The translations under genes and the position numbers were made by a program. A stretch of 13,861 nt of DNA, taken from NCBI GenBank assembly GCA_016193385.1, contig JACPSF010000059.1, forward strand, positions 1 to 13,861. Direction: 5' to 3'. The notes under the pieces are model-generated. The model had not been told where the DNA came from. It did not search any database and worked only from the letters and a program-made list of their open reading frames with translations. This DNA is from Deltaproteobacteria bacterium (lineage in GTDB: Bacteria > Desulfobacterota_B > Binatia > UBA9968). Positions 7,724 through 13,861 of this stretch are shown one piece after another (position 1 is the stretch's first letter; every line of letters starts with the position of its first letter).

Positions 7724-8224
7724 TTACTCCCTAGTCTCCTTGCGCGAAAGGACCACGGCTCCGATCAGGGCCGCGAGCAGAACCACAGAGGCCAGCTCGA
7801 AAGGCAGGAGGTAGCGCTCTAAAAACCACTCGCCGATGATTGTGGTTGTCGGGGCATAAACAATCTCCTTAGCCTTCGCCCACGGCGTCTCCCGAATGCT
7901 TTGAATGAGCAAAAAGATAAAGATTCCGATCACCACCAAAGCCGGTATCCTGCCGACGGAGCGGTTCGTGATCTGCACATCGGCGATCCGATGGGTGAGC
8001 ATCACGGCAAACAGGATCAGGACCAGGATCCCGCCCACGTAAATTAAAACCTGGACGCCGGCCACGAAGTCTGCCCCCAGAAAGACATAAATCCCGGCCA
8101 CGCCGCCAAAGGTTCCGAGCAAGGAGAAAGCGGAATAGACGATGCTGCGGGAAAAGGCCACCATCGCGGCCGATCCAATTGTAAGGGCGGCGATCAAATA
8201 AAAAATGACCGTGGAAAGCTGCAT
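7724..8224 (-). CDS. nuoJ: NADH-quinone oxidoreductase subunit J (NuoJ)
   Basis: NuoJ is a five-helix membrane subunit (166 residues) packed next to NuoK and NuoA. It participates in coupling quinone reduction to proton translocation. The conserved TM3 region is clear: GADFVAGVQVLIYVGGILVL, followed by FAVMLTHRI. The last helix carries LPFELASVVLLAALIGAVVL. The start MQLSTVIFYLIAAL (ATG 8224) fits the family; upstream in-frame codons add a polar leader. The ribosome site is weak (AGAGAT). The gap from nuoI is 67 bases and contains a hairpin, so this gene may be partly uncoupled from the genes before it. No lesions were seen. Confidence 0.95.
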   Translation of the reverse strand: MQLSTVIFYLIAALTIGSAAMVAFSRSIVYSAFSLLGTFGGVAGIYVFLGADFVAGVQVLIYVGGILVLILFAVMLTHRIADVQITNRSVGRIPALVVIGIFIFLLIQSIRETPWAKAKEIVYAPTTTIIGEWFLERYLLPFELASVVLLAALIGAVVLSRKETRE

Positions 8225-8249
8225 GATTCTGATCTCTATTTGGAATCCC

Positions 8250-8266
8250 AAAAAGCCGCAGGCTTT
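8250..8266 (-). terminator. Small hairpin with T run between nuoI and nuoJ
   Basis: In the nuo transcript direction AAAGCC-TGC-GGCTTT forms a six-pair stem with a three-base loop, and the right arm runs into five Ts (8250-8254). It resembles a weak intrinsic terminator or attenuator inside the operon. The stem is short and half A-T, so it could also be an RNA stability element or chance. Confidence 0.3.
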
Positions 8267-8287
8267 CTGGGTCAATTACAGGAAGAT

Positions 8288-8322
8288 CCCCCTACCCCCC
8301 CTCCGTACCTGCCCCTCCCCCC
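8288..8322 (-). other. G-quadruplex-type tract at the end of nuoI
   Basis: On the nuo sense strand there are four G runs of 6, 4, 7 and 5 (8317-8322, 8312-8315, 8295-8301, 8288-8292) separated by loops of 1, 10 and 2 bases. This satisfies the usual pattern for a four-layer G-quadruplex. It covers the last codons of nuoI (the low-complexity GGGAGTEGG tail) and its stop codon. The pattern is seen directly. Formation in the cell, and any effect on transcription or ribosome release before nuoJ, is inference. Confidence 0.5.
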
Positions 8323-8848
8323 TTCTCCGGACTAGCAAACTCATCCAGATACTTCAGCCCAGTCTCCACCTTCTCAGCCAACGTGGGGTCTGTCTCGCCC
8401 CCCTTTTTTGGCTTGTACAGGGGAACCGGCTCGGTGACAAAATGCCGCACCAAGCCCGCGGGATTATAACAGGCCCCTTCGAACTCCTGGGAGTGGCGGA
8501 TCGAGCCCGTCGGACAGGCCTCCGCACACAGACCGCAATACATGCATTTACAGATATCGATATCGAAATGAGTAAAGGTGCGCTGCTTTGTCTCCTTGCT
8601 GGTCTCAATGCCAATGGTGATGCACGAAATCGGACAAACCCTCTCGCAGGCAAGACATCCCGTACAGATGTCCATATCGACTTCCAGGATCCCCCGGTAC
8701 CTGAGGGGAAGCGTTTCCTGCACAGGCTTCGGGATTCGATCCGGATACTGGATCGTCATGGGGCGCCGCACCAGGTGAGAAAAAGTCACGGCCATACCGT
8801 GGTGACCGTCTCGGTGATGTCTCTGACGTATTCGCCGACCGCGCTCAT
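8292..8848 (-). CDS. nuoI: NADH-quinone oxidoreductase subunit I (NuoI), frameshifted near its N-terminus
   Basis: NuoI carries clusters N6a and N6b, which pass electrons towards N2 in the peripheral arm. Both 4Fe-4S motifs are complete: DICTGCLACERVCPI and CKCMYCGLCAEACPTGSI. The natural N-terminus, MSAVGEYVRDITETVTTVW, starts at ATG 8848 but meets a TGA after 20 codons. The rest, HGMAVTFSHLVRRPMTIQYP, continues in another frame. At 8792-8803 the DNA reads CACGGTATGG, where an intact gene would be expected to read CACGGT-xTGG-CACGGT, so loss of 10 nt between two CACGGT copies explains the shift. Adding 10 nt restores 188 residues. A shortened protein could start at ATG 8795 (MAVTF) without a good ribosome site. 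The C-terminal tail is Gly-rich. It lies 13 bases after nuoH, with GAGGGG just before ATG 8848. Confidence 0.9.
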
Positions 8849-8861
8849 AACCCCTCAAGTG

Positions 8862-10049
8862 TTAGATATAGGGCTTCAGATACAGTACCGGGCGGGCGTG
8901 ACGGATCTGAAAGCTCACGCGCTTCAAAAACAGCCCTAGAATGCCCAGGCCGATAAGGAACATAAAGAAACTTGCCAGCCAATTTCCCTGCGGCCAAATC
9001 ACCATCCAGGCGGCCGTCCCTAAAAGGCAGATAAAAGCGAGCGGAACCAAATACTTCCAGCAAAGCGACATCAACTGGTCGACCCTGACCCGTGGCAAGG
9101 TGCCGCGCACCCACATGGCCACAAAGACCCAGAGGTAAGCCTTAAAGAAAAAGACTATGAACTGAAGAACGCCAGCCAGGATGGGATGATCGGTCATCGG
9201 TGGAATCTGCCACCCGCCAAGGAATAGAGTCGTTGCGATGGCTCCGATCACGTACAGGTTTCCCCATTCCGCAAAAAAGAAAAAGAGAAAACGCATCCCG
9301 CTGTATTCGGTGACGTACCCGGCCACCAGCTCCGATTCCGCTTCCGGTATGTCAAAAGGCGTGCGGTTGCCCTCGGCCAGGGCTGCGGTGAAATAAAGAA
9401 AAAAAGCGACGAAGGTAAACGGGTTATAGAAGAGAAACCAGTTCCACGGAGCCCAGCCCTGCGCTGTGATGATCCCCTGCATGCTCATGGTGCCAGCCGC
9501 AAACACGATCGTCAGCAAGGAAAGTCCCGCAGGGATTTCGTAACTCACGATCTGCGCGGCCGAGCGCATGCCGCCGAGGAGCGACCATTTGTTGTTGGAA
9601 GACCAGCCGGCCATCAAAATCCCCACGACGACCAGAGAAGTGATGGCCAAAAGATAGAGGATGCCGATGTTGAGATCGGCGACGATGAGCTGACTGCCGA
9701 AAGGGATGACCACGAAAGTGGCAAAAAAACCGGCAAAAACGACATAGGGGGCGAGGGCAAAAAGCCGCCTGTCCGCGGCCGTGGGAATGATGTCCTCTTT
9801 GAGCAAATTCTTGATGCCGTCCGCAAGCCACTGGAGGATTCCCTGAGGTCCTACGCGATTGGGACCCACTCGGGATTGAATCCTGGCCCAAACCCGCCGC
9901 TCCAGCCAGCTCGTGATTCCCGCCAGAGGCGCCACGAAAAACGATAGCACGACAAGGGCCGCCAGGAGCATGAAGCCCGCGTAGACGAGCTCCATCGGCG
10001 CTCCGCGAAAGTATCCCTCTTGGATGAGCTGGTTTACCAGTTGCTGCAT
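8862..10049 (-). CDS. nuoH: NADH-quinone oxidoreductase subunit H (NuoH)
   Basis: NuoH is the membrane subunit that forms much of the quinone chamber at the junction of the two arms of complex I. It is 395 residues with about nine helices. The family signatures are intact: ITSWLERRVWARIQSRVGPN followed by RVGPQGILQWLADGIK, SYEIPAGLSLL, and the ALAEGNRTPFDIPEAESELV stretch followed by AGYVTEYSGMRF. The ATG at 10049 lies 12 bases after the nuoD stop. In most NADH-linked operons nuoE, nuoF and nuoG sit between nuoD and nuoH; here they are absent and the join is direct. The N-terminal 18 residues are slightly longer and more polar than in some homologues, so an internal Met19 start is possible. 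No lesions were seen. Confidence 0.97.
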   Translation of the reverse strand: MQQLVNQLIQEGYFRGAPMELVYAGFMLLAALVVLSFFVAPLAGITSWLERRVWARIQSRVGPNRVGPQGILQWLADGIKNLLKEDIIPTAADRRLFALAPYVVFAGFFATFVVIPFGSQLIVADLNIGILYLLAITSLVVVGILMAGWSSNNKWSLLGGMRSAAQIVSYEIPAGLSLLTIVFAAGTMSMQGIITAQGWAPWNWFLFYNPFTFVAFFLYFTAALAEGNRTPFDIPEAESELVAGYVTEYSGMRFLFFFFAEWGNLYVIGAIATTLFLGGWQIPPMTDHPILAGVLQFIVFFFKAYLWVFVAMWVRGTLPRVRVDQLMSLCWKYLVPLAFICLLGTAAWMVIWPQGNWLASFFMFLIGLGILGLFLKRVSFQIRHARPVLYLKPYI

Positions 10050-10061
10050 AAGGTGTTCGGC

Positions 10062-11151
10062 TTATCGATCGATCTCAGGCGCATCCACGTCCAGGCTGGC
10101 GATCAGAGCGATCAGGTCCGCCACCATAAGGCCGCGGCTGATCTTATCGATGATGCTCATAGCGGTAAACGAGCCGGTGCGAATTCGGACGCGGTAGGGA
10201 TACTCGCTGCCGTCGCTGACCACGTAAAAGCCCATATCACCGCGCGGGGCTTCCACCCGTACATAGATTTCCCCAGCAGGGGGCTTGATGGCGAACGATC
10301 TTGCAGCTCTCCTGCATCTCGAGGATTCGCACGATGTAACGATCGTAGCAATCTCCCAAAGTCCCCTTTTCCCCGGTCCCCACCGGGATGTCGAACTCAA
10401 GCTCGGGATAGACCGAATAAGGGATATCCCTGCGGATATCCCACTTCACGCCGCGAGCGCGCAGGTTCGGGCCGACGATGTTGTACTGAAAGGCGTCTTC
10501 TTTTGTGATCGGAGCCACATGGGCGAGCCGCTCGATAAAGATCTTATTGTAGGAAAGGAGGCGGTTAAACTCATCGACGATAGGTTCAAAGTGATCCAGA
10601 AACTGGGTGATCCGGTCACAGGTCTGGGGTGTGATGTCATAACCCACCCCGCCGATCCGGATATAATTATAAGTGAGCCTTGCTCCGCAAATTTCCTCCA
10701 TCAGGTCATTGACGGTCTCCCGCTCCCTCAGCGCGTGGATAAACGGCGTGACGGCCCCGATGTCCTGAGCGAACGTACCCACCGCGATCAAATGGCTCGC
10801 GATGCGGTTGAGCTCGCAAGCGATCACGCGGCAGAACTCGCCCCGACGGGTCACCTCCACACCCCCGAGCCTCTCCGCGGCCATGCAGAAGCCTTGATTA
10901 GCGAACATCGCCGCCAGATAATCGGCCCGATCCGTATACGGGACATAGCCATGCCAGGTTACTTTTTCGCCGATCTTTTCGATCGAGCGGTGGAGATAAC
11001 CGACATCCGGGATGGCCTCGCGCATGACCTCGCCATCCGTCTTAACGACGAAGCGCAGCACTCCATGGGTGCTCGGGTGCTGCGGACCCATGCTGATGGT
11101 CATATCCTCGGTGTGAAGGCCTTCGCCTTCAGATCGCAGGGTTTCGTCCAT
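10062..11151 (-). pseudogene. nuoD: NADH-quinone oxidoreductase subunit D (NuoD), broken by an out-of-frame internal deletion
   Basis: NuoD is the 49-kDa-type subunit that lines the quinone site with NuoB. The first frame gives 287 residues from ATG 11151, with SMGPQHPSTHGVLRFVVKTD, DVGYLHRSIEK, YTDRADYLAAM and [10 protein letters not shown], ending at [13 protein letters not shown]. The homologous reading then resumes in another frame as [20 protein letters not shown] and runs through [10 protein letters not shown] and [14 protein letters not shown] to the TAA at 10062. The family normally has about 17-20 residues (QxLxxLPEGPxxAK-type) between these points. A loss of about 53 nt at 10290-10293 would account for this; adding it gives 381 codons, normal for an unfused NuoD. 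Catalytic-site residues in both parts look conserved. nuoC precedes it by seven bases. Assembly error and genuine mutation are both possible. Confidence 0.9.
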
Positions 11152-11158
11152 GATTCTC

Positions 11159-11665
11159 TTAGCGAAGCAACTTTTCTACCAGGGGAGCCCTTTCGGTGCT
11201 GATCCCGTCGTACTCTTCCTGCTCGACGTAATCTTTCCGCAAAGGGTATCCCTCCCAATCTTCAGGAAGCAGGATTCTCCTCAAATCGCCGTGCCCGTCA
11301 AAGACCACCCCGAAAAGATCGAAAACTTCCCTTTCGAACCAGTTGGCCGCTTTCCACACGCCCTCCATGGTAAAGACGCGCGCGGCTTCGCGCGGAAGAT
11401 CGACCTTGAGGACAATTTGATGACGAAAAAAATAGGAATACAGGTGATAGACGACCTGGAGCTTCTCCTCCTTGGGAAAATCCAGCGCCGTAAGATCGGA
11501 AAGAATCTCGAATCTCAGTTCGGGCTCATCCCGCAGAAAACGGCACACCTCCACGATCGCCTGCGCATCCACCGTGAGGAAGGGATCCGCGACGTCATCC
11601 TTCAACCCACTCACCTTGCCCGGAAACCCTTGTTCGAGCCTGGCGTATATCTCCTTGGCCTCCAT
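11159..11665 (-). CDS. nuoC: NADH-quinone oxidoreductase subunit C (NuoC)
   Basis: NuoC is the 30-kDa-type peripheral-arm subunit that braces NuoD near the membrane (168 residues). It carries no cofactor. The C-terminal signature is clear: [20 protein letters not shown], then [20 protein letters not shown] and KDY. The N-terminal alpha/beta part has FRFEIL-type and DLTALDF segments. It is encoded separately from nuoD rather than fused as in E. coli. AAGGGAG precedes ATG 11665, which lies six bases after the nuoB stop; the nuoD start follows seven bases after the nuoC stop. No frame problem was seen. Confidence 0.95.
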   Translation of the reverse strand: MEAKEIYARLEQGFPGKVSGLKDDVADPFLTVDAQAIVEVCRFLRDEPELRFEILSDLTALDFPKEEKLQVVYHLYSYFFRHQIVLKVDLPREAARVFTMEGVWKAANWFEREVFDLFGVVFDGHGDLRRILLPEDWEGYPLRKDYVEQEEYDGISTERAPLVEKLLR

Positions 11666-11671
11666 GCTCCC

Positions 11672-12063
11672 TTACGCCCCTACGGACCCCTCGGCCCCAT
11701 CGGACTGACGCACCAGCCACCGTTCGCGCATCATCTTATCTTGGATCCGCAGCAGCCCCTCGGTTAACGCCTCAGGTCTGGGCGGGCATCCAGGAACATA
11801 GACATCCACCGGGATGATCTTGTCCACCCCCTTGCAAACCGAGTAGGCGCGTTGGAAGAGCCCACCGCAATTGGAGCAACTCCCCATGGAGATCACATAT
11901 TTGGGATCCGGCATCTGATCGTAGAGAAGCTTAGTACTCTTGGCCATTTTGTAAGTCAGCGTTACAGCATGTACCACTGCGACGAGGCCCGCCCCCAATT
12001 GAGCAAGCTATCGACTTTCGTGGTGAACACCGTTTCGGGCAGCGAGTTAAGTAGCGGCTTCAC
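11672..12063 (-). pseudogene. nuoB: NADH-quinone oxidoreductase subunit B (NuoB), broken by an out-of-frame internal deletion
   Basis: NuoB holds the terminal iron-sulphur cluster N2 that reduces quinone. The gene starts at GTG 12063 with a perfect GGAGG six bases upstream. The first frame reads [20 protein letters not shown] then [13 protein letters not shown] and stops at a TAA (11962-11964). The homologous reading resumes in another frame as [20 protein letters not shown], then [14 protein letters not shown] and [15 protein letters not shown]. The family has about 41 residues between these points, starting FGLACCAIEMM and including the Cys-Cys pair that ligates N2. All of that is gone; the other two ligand cysteines remain. 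A loss of about 121 nt fits: adding it gives 171 codons, a normal length. As written, neither piece could bind N2. Sequence cannot separate a real lesion from misassembly. Confidence 0.88.
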
Positions 12064-12088
12064 AATACACCTCCCATGAACGCTCGGG

Positions 12089-12475
12089 CTATGCCTTGAT
12101 CTTTTTTACCCACTCCAGATCCCCTTTGGCCCAGGCATAAACCAGGCCGAGAAAGAGGATCCCCACAAAAACCGAGATCTCCACGAAGGCAAAGAGCCCA
12201 TTTCCGCTCTCGATCCAGCGCCGAAAAGCGGTCGCTACTGGAAAGACAAAAGCGATCTCTACCTCAAAGATGATAAAAATCAACGCAACGATATAAAAGC
12301 GGATGTTGAAATTGACCCAGGCGCTACCGCTGGCGGGCTCGCCACACTCATAGGTAGAAAGTTTGCGTACCTGGGGATTTGAGGGTCTAAGCAAGCGGCC
12401 AATGAGCAGGTTCACCCCGACAAAGGCCAGGCCCAACCCCAAGAATACCAAGACGTTGGCGAAGTCGAAAAGCAT
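12089..12475 (-). CDS. nuoA: NADH-quinone oxidoreductase subunit A (NuoA)
   Basis: NuoA is a small three-helix membrane subunit at the quinone-chamber end of complex I. The hallmark loop [20 protein letters not shown] is present, followed by [20 protein letters not shown]. The family's usual Asp-x-Glu in helix 2 is Glu-x-Glu here. From ATG 12475 the protein is 128 residues and begins [16 protein letters not shown], the common family start, but this ATG has no clear ribosome site. An in-frame ATG at 12523 has AGGAAG six bases upstream and would add 16 residues ([16 protein letters not shown]) unlike other NuoA N-termini. That codon lies in the spacer of a good promoter match, so the two readings exclude each other. 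It is the first gene of the operon, 25 bases before nuoB. Confidence 0.92.
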   Translation of the reverse strand: MLFDFANVLVFLGLGLAFVGVNLLIGRLLRPSNPQVRKLSTYECGEPASGSAWVNFNIRFYIVALIFIIFEVEIAFVFPVATAFRRWIESGNGLFAFVEISVFVGILFLGLVYAWAKGDLEWVKKIKA

Positions 12476-12512
12476 ACGTGAACAGCTAAGCCGAGAAAAA
12501 ATAACAGAATTT

Positions 12513-12542
12513 ACTATAGACATAAAAAACTTCCTGGGTCAA
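12513..12542 (-). promoter_or_regulatory. Candidate sigma70-type promoter of the nuo operon
   Basis: On the minus strand TTGACC (12537-12542) is followed after 18 bases by TATAGT (12513-12518), five of six matches for each hexamer. The region 12480-12530 is clearly more AT-rich than its surroundings. Transcription would start near 12506, about 30 bases before the family-type nuoA start at 12475. It would exclude the alternative nuoA start at 12523. Confidence 0.45.
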
Positions 12543-12623
12543 CCTTCAAGCCGTCTCATCCCCGGCTAACGCCACCGCTTCGCTCCCCAACCTGGCGCTA
12601 GGAAAAACCTCGAGCGCGCGAGC

Positions 12624-12654
12624 TTGAAAAAAGGAATGCGGAAGATGATATATT
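12624..12654 (+). promoter_or_regulatory. Candidate promoter of the alpha/beta hydrolase gene
   Basis: TTGAAA (12624-12629) and TATATT (12649-12654) are separated by 19 bases, slightly wide for sigma70. A 17-base spacing to GATATA (12647-12652) is the alternative. Just upstream, CTCG and CGAG arms flank a GC core (12609-12622). The leader to the ATG would be about 100 bases. This is a weak to moderate match. Confidence 0.3.
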
Positions 12655-12757
12655 GGCCGCACTCGGGGGGAACCCTGCCGGACCCATCGAGCGGCCATGG
12701 CCAGGAGGGCGCGGGGAACGCCCTGAATTCAACATCACAACGAGTGGGAGGTGCCTT

Positions 12758-13861
12758 ATGAGAGTTGAGACGGAGAGAAAGATGCGGCGCTGGCGGGAGC
12801 AGCGGTGGCTCCTGGACCAGGTGATCCAGACCCGAGGTCTCGATTGGGATCAAGGCCGAACTGGGAAGATCCTGCGGAACTGTGGGCCGGGCGTGGCCGG
12901 CGAGCTTCAAGAGATCGGCCGGAGGGTGCAGAAGTTTAGCGATATCCCGCGGGAATTTTCGCGGGCTTCCCGGCGTAGAGAGGACCTCGCTGCTGAGGCG
13001 GAGCAAGCGGGGCACCAGCCTGAGGCGGCGGAGCACTATTACGTCGCGGCAACCTACTACACCAACGCGCAGTGGGCGGTCTATGAGGACGATAACCCGA
13101 AGCGGATCGCCTGGGGGGAAAGAAAAAGGGTTTGCTACGACAAATTCATCCAGTTCGTCGGCCGACCTATCGAGCGCGTGGAGCTACCGTTCGAGGGGAA
13201 GTCGATTGCGGCCCTGCTGCACCTGCCTCCTCGCTTGAAGGCCGGAGAGAAAGTCCCCTGTATCCTTTACATTCCGGGGATGGACGGCGTCAAAGAAGAC
13301 AATCCCATGTACGGTGATCCGTTTCTGGAGCGGGGGATAGCGGTGCTCGCAATTGACGGTCCCGGCCAGGGAGAAACACGTGAGAGAGGCATCAAATGCA
13401 CCGCCTCCAACTATGAAAATGCGGGAAAGCTCGCCTGCGATTACCTGGTCAAGCGGCCGGAGATCGACGCGAACCGCCTCGCGATTATGGGCTCGAGCAT
13501 GGGCTCGTACTGGGGAACACGGGTCGCCGCCGCCGAGCCGCGCTTCCGAGCATGCGCGTTAAGCGGGGTTTGCGTCGAACCGGGCCAATACACGATCTTC
13601 AATACGGCCTCGCCAACTTTCAAGCTCAACTACATGTACATGTCCGGATATGAGGATGAGGCGGCCTTCGACGAATTCGCCAAAACTTTGACCTTGCACG
13701 AGGTGGCCGGAAAAATCACCTGCTCCTATCTCGTTGTCGCCGGCGAGGACGACGAGCTGTGCTCGATCGAGTTCGTGTACCAATTGATGGAGCGGATTTC
13801 CGCGCCGAAAGTTTTGATCGTCTACGAAGGGGAAAGGCATTCGATCCGCAACCCGCGCGCA
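12758..13861 (+). CDS. Alpha/beta hydrolase, FrsA / dihydropseudooxynicotine-hydrolase type (3' end cut by the window)
   Basis: This is a soluble alpha/beta hydrolase with 368 codons visible and no stop before the window edge. It starts MRVETERKMRRWREQRWLLD, fixed by GGGAGGTG six bases upstream of ATG 12758. The first 140 residues or so form a helical N-terminal cap-like region (TYYTNAQWAVYEDD), as in FrsA and 2,6-dihydropseudooxynicotine hydrolase. The catalytic domain shows the oxyanion strand LYIPGMDGVKEDN, the DGPGQGETRERG loop, the nucleophile elbow IMGSSMGSYWG (central Ser), the acid loop VVAGEDDELCS and the His in YEGERHSIRN. The triad is therefore complete. The family includes esterases and C-C bond hydrolases acting on small ring or diketone compounds; the substrate is not predictable. 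It is divergent from nuoA, sharing a 215-base promoter region, and is probably unrelated in function. Confidence 0.88.
   Translation, partial: MRVETERKMRRWREQRWLLDQVIQTRGLDWDQGRTGKILRNCGPGVAGELQEIGRRVQKFSDIPREFSRASRRREDLAAEAEQAGHQPEAAEHYYVAATYYTNAQWAVYEDDNPKRIAWGERKRVCYDKFIQFVGRPIERVELPFEGKSIAALLHLPPRLKAGEKVPCILYIPGMDGVKEDNPMYGDPFLERGIAVLAIDGPGQGETRERGIKCTASNYENAGKLACDYLVKRPEIDANRLAIMGSSMGSYWGTRVAAAEPRFRACALSGVCVEPGQYTIFNTASPTFKLNYMYMSGYEDEAAFDEFAKTLTLHEVAGKITCSYLVVAGEDDELCSIEFVYQLMERISAPKVLIVYEGERHSIRNPRA

Noticed and set aside
5313..11151. Programmed ribosomal frameshifting as the reason for the split nuo genes
   Set aside because: Frameshifting changes frame without loss of residues. In nuoB, nuoD and nuoL conserved residues are absent from every frame at the junction, and no slippery heptamer lies at the breaks.
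10285..11202. Plus-strand open frame (305 codons) opposite nuoD
   Set aside because: Shadow of nuoD; the minus strand carries unmistakable NuoD motifs across the same bases.
5313..12063. Introns, inteins or an inserted mobile element splitting the nuo genes
   Set aside because: The broken genes are shorter than normal, not longer; nothing is inserted at any of the four junctions.
1..13861. CRISPR array, tRNA, rRNA, transposase or phage gene
   Set aside because: Read through by eye on both strands: no regularly spaced repeats, no tRNA-like cloverleaf ends and no transposase or integrase motifs were seen.

Overview
The window is a piece of a moderately GC-rich bacterial chromosome, most likely from an uncultivated soil or groundwater lineage. 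Candidates such as NC10/Rokubacteria, Binatota or Tectomicrobia are suggested only by gene style and complex I sequence flavour; nothing here fixes the taxonomy. It holds an eleven-gene complex I (nuo) operon on the minus strand, flanked by accessory metabolic genes on the plus strand.

Layout. Bases 1-171 (minus) are the 5' part of groES, with a good sigma70-type promoter at 231-258. Divergent from it, on the plus strand, are a GstB-like glutathione S-transferase (400-1020) and a tightly coupled pair of paralogous cupin proteins (1115-1672 and 1684-2226). A hairpin at 2233-2271 separates these from the nuo cluster, which runs leftward from about 12540 to 2284 in the order nuoA-B-C-D-H-I-J-K-L-M-N. 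The NADH-input genes nuoE, nuoF and nuoG are absent. Divergent from nuoA, and cut off by the window end, is an alpha/beta hydrolase related to FrsA and to 2,6-dihydropseudooxynicotine hydrolase (12758-13861).

The main observation is that four of the eleven nuo genes (nuoB, nuoD, nuoI, nuoL) each carry one reading-frame break. In nuoB, nuoD and nuoL a conserved protein segment is missing at the break: estimated by recalled alignment, about 121 nt in nuoB (including the paired Cys ligands of cluster N2), 53 nt in nuoD and 79 nt in nuoL (the segment of TM7-8 with the conserved His). In nuoI about 10 nt are missing between two copies of a 6-nt repeat. Restoring these lengths gives open genes of normal size (170, 380, 188 and 680 aa). 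The other seven nuo genes look pristine. This is either a set of assembly errors at cross-species conserved segments or a very recent inactivation of the operon; the sequence alone cannot decide.

Smaller features are a G-quadruplex-type tract and a hairpin between nuoI and nuoJ, an AT-rich dispersed-repeat-like insert between nuoK and nuoL, a Lys-to-Asn change at a conserved channel position in NuoN, and a palindrome plus direct repeat in the groES leader in place of a CIRCE element. If the four lesions are artefacts, the nuo genes would make an eleven-subunit membrane-bound proton-pumping quinone oxidoreductase that takes electrons from a module or donor encoded elsewhere.
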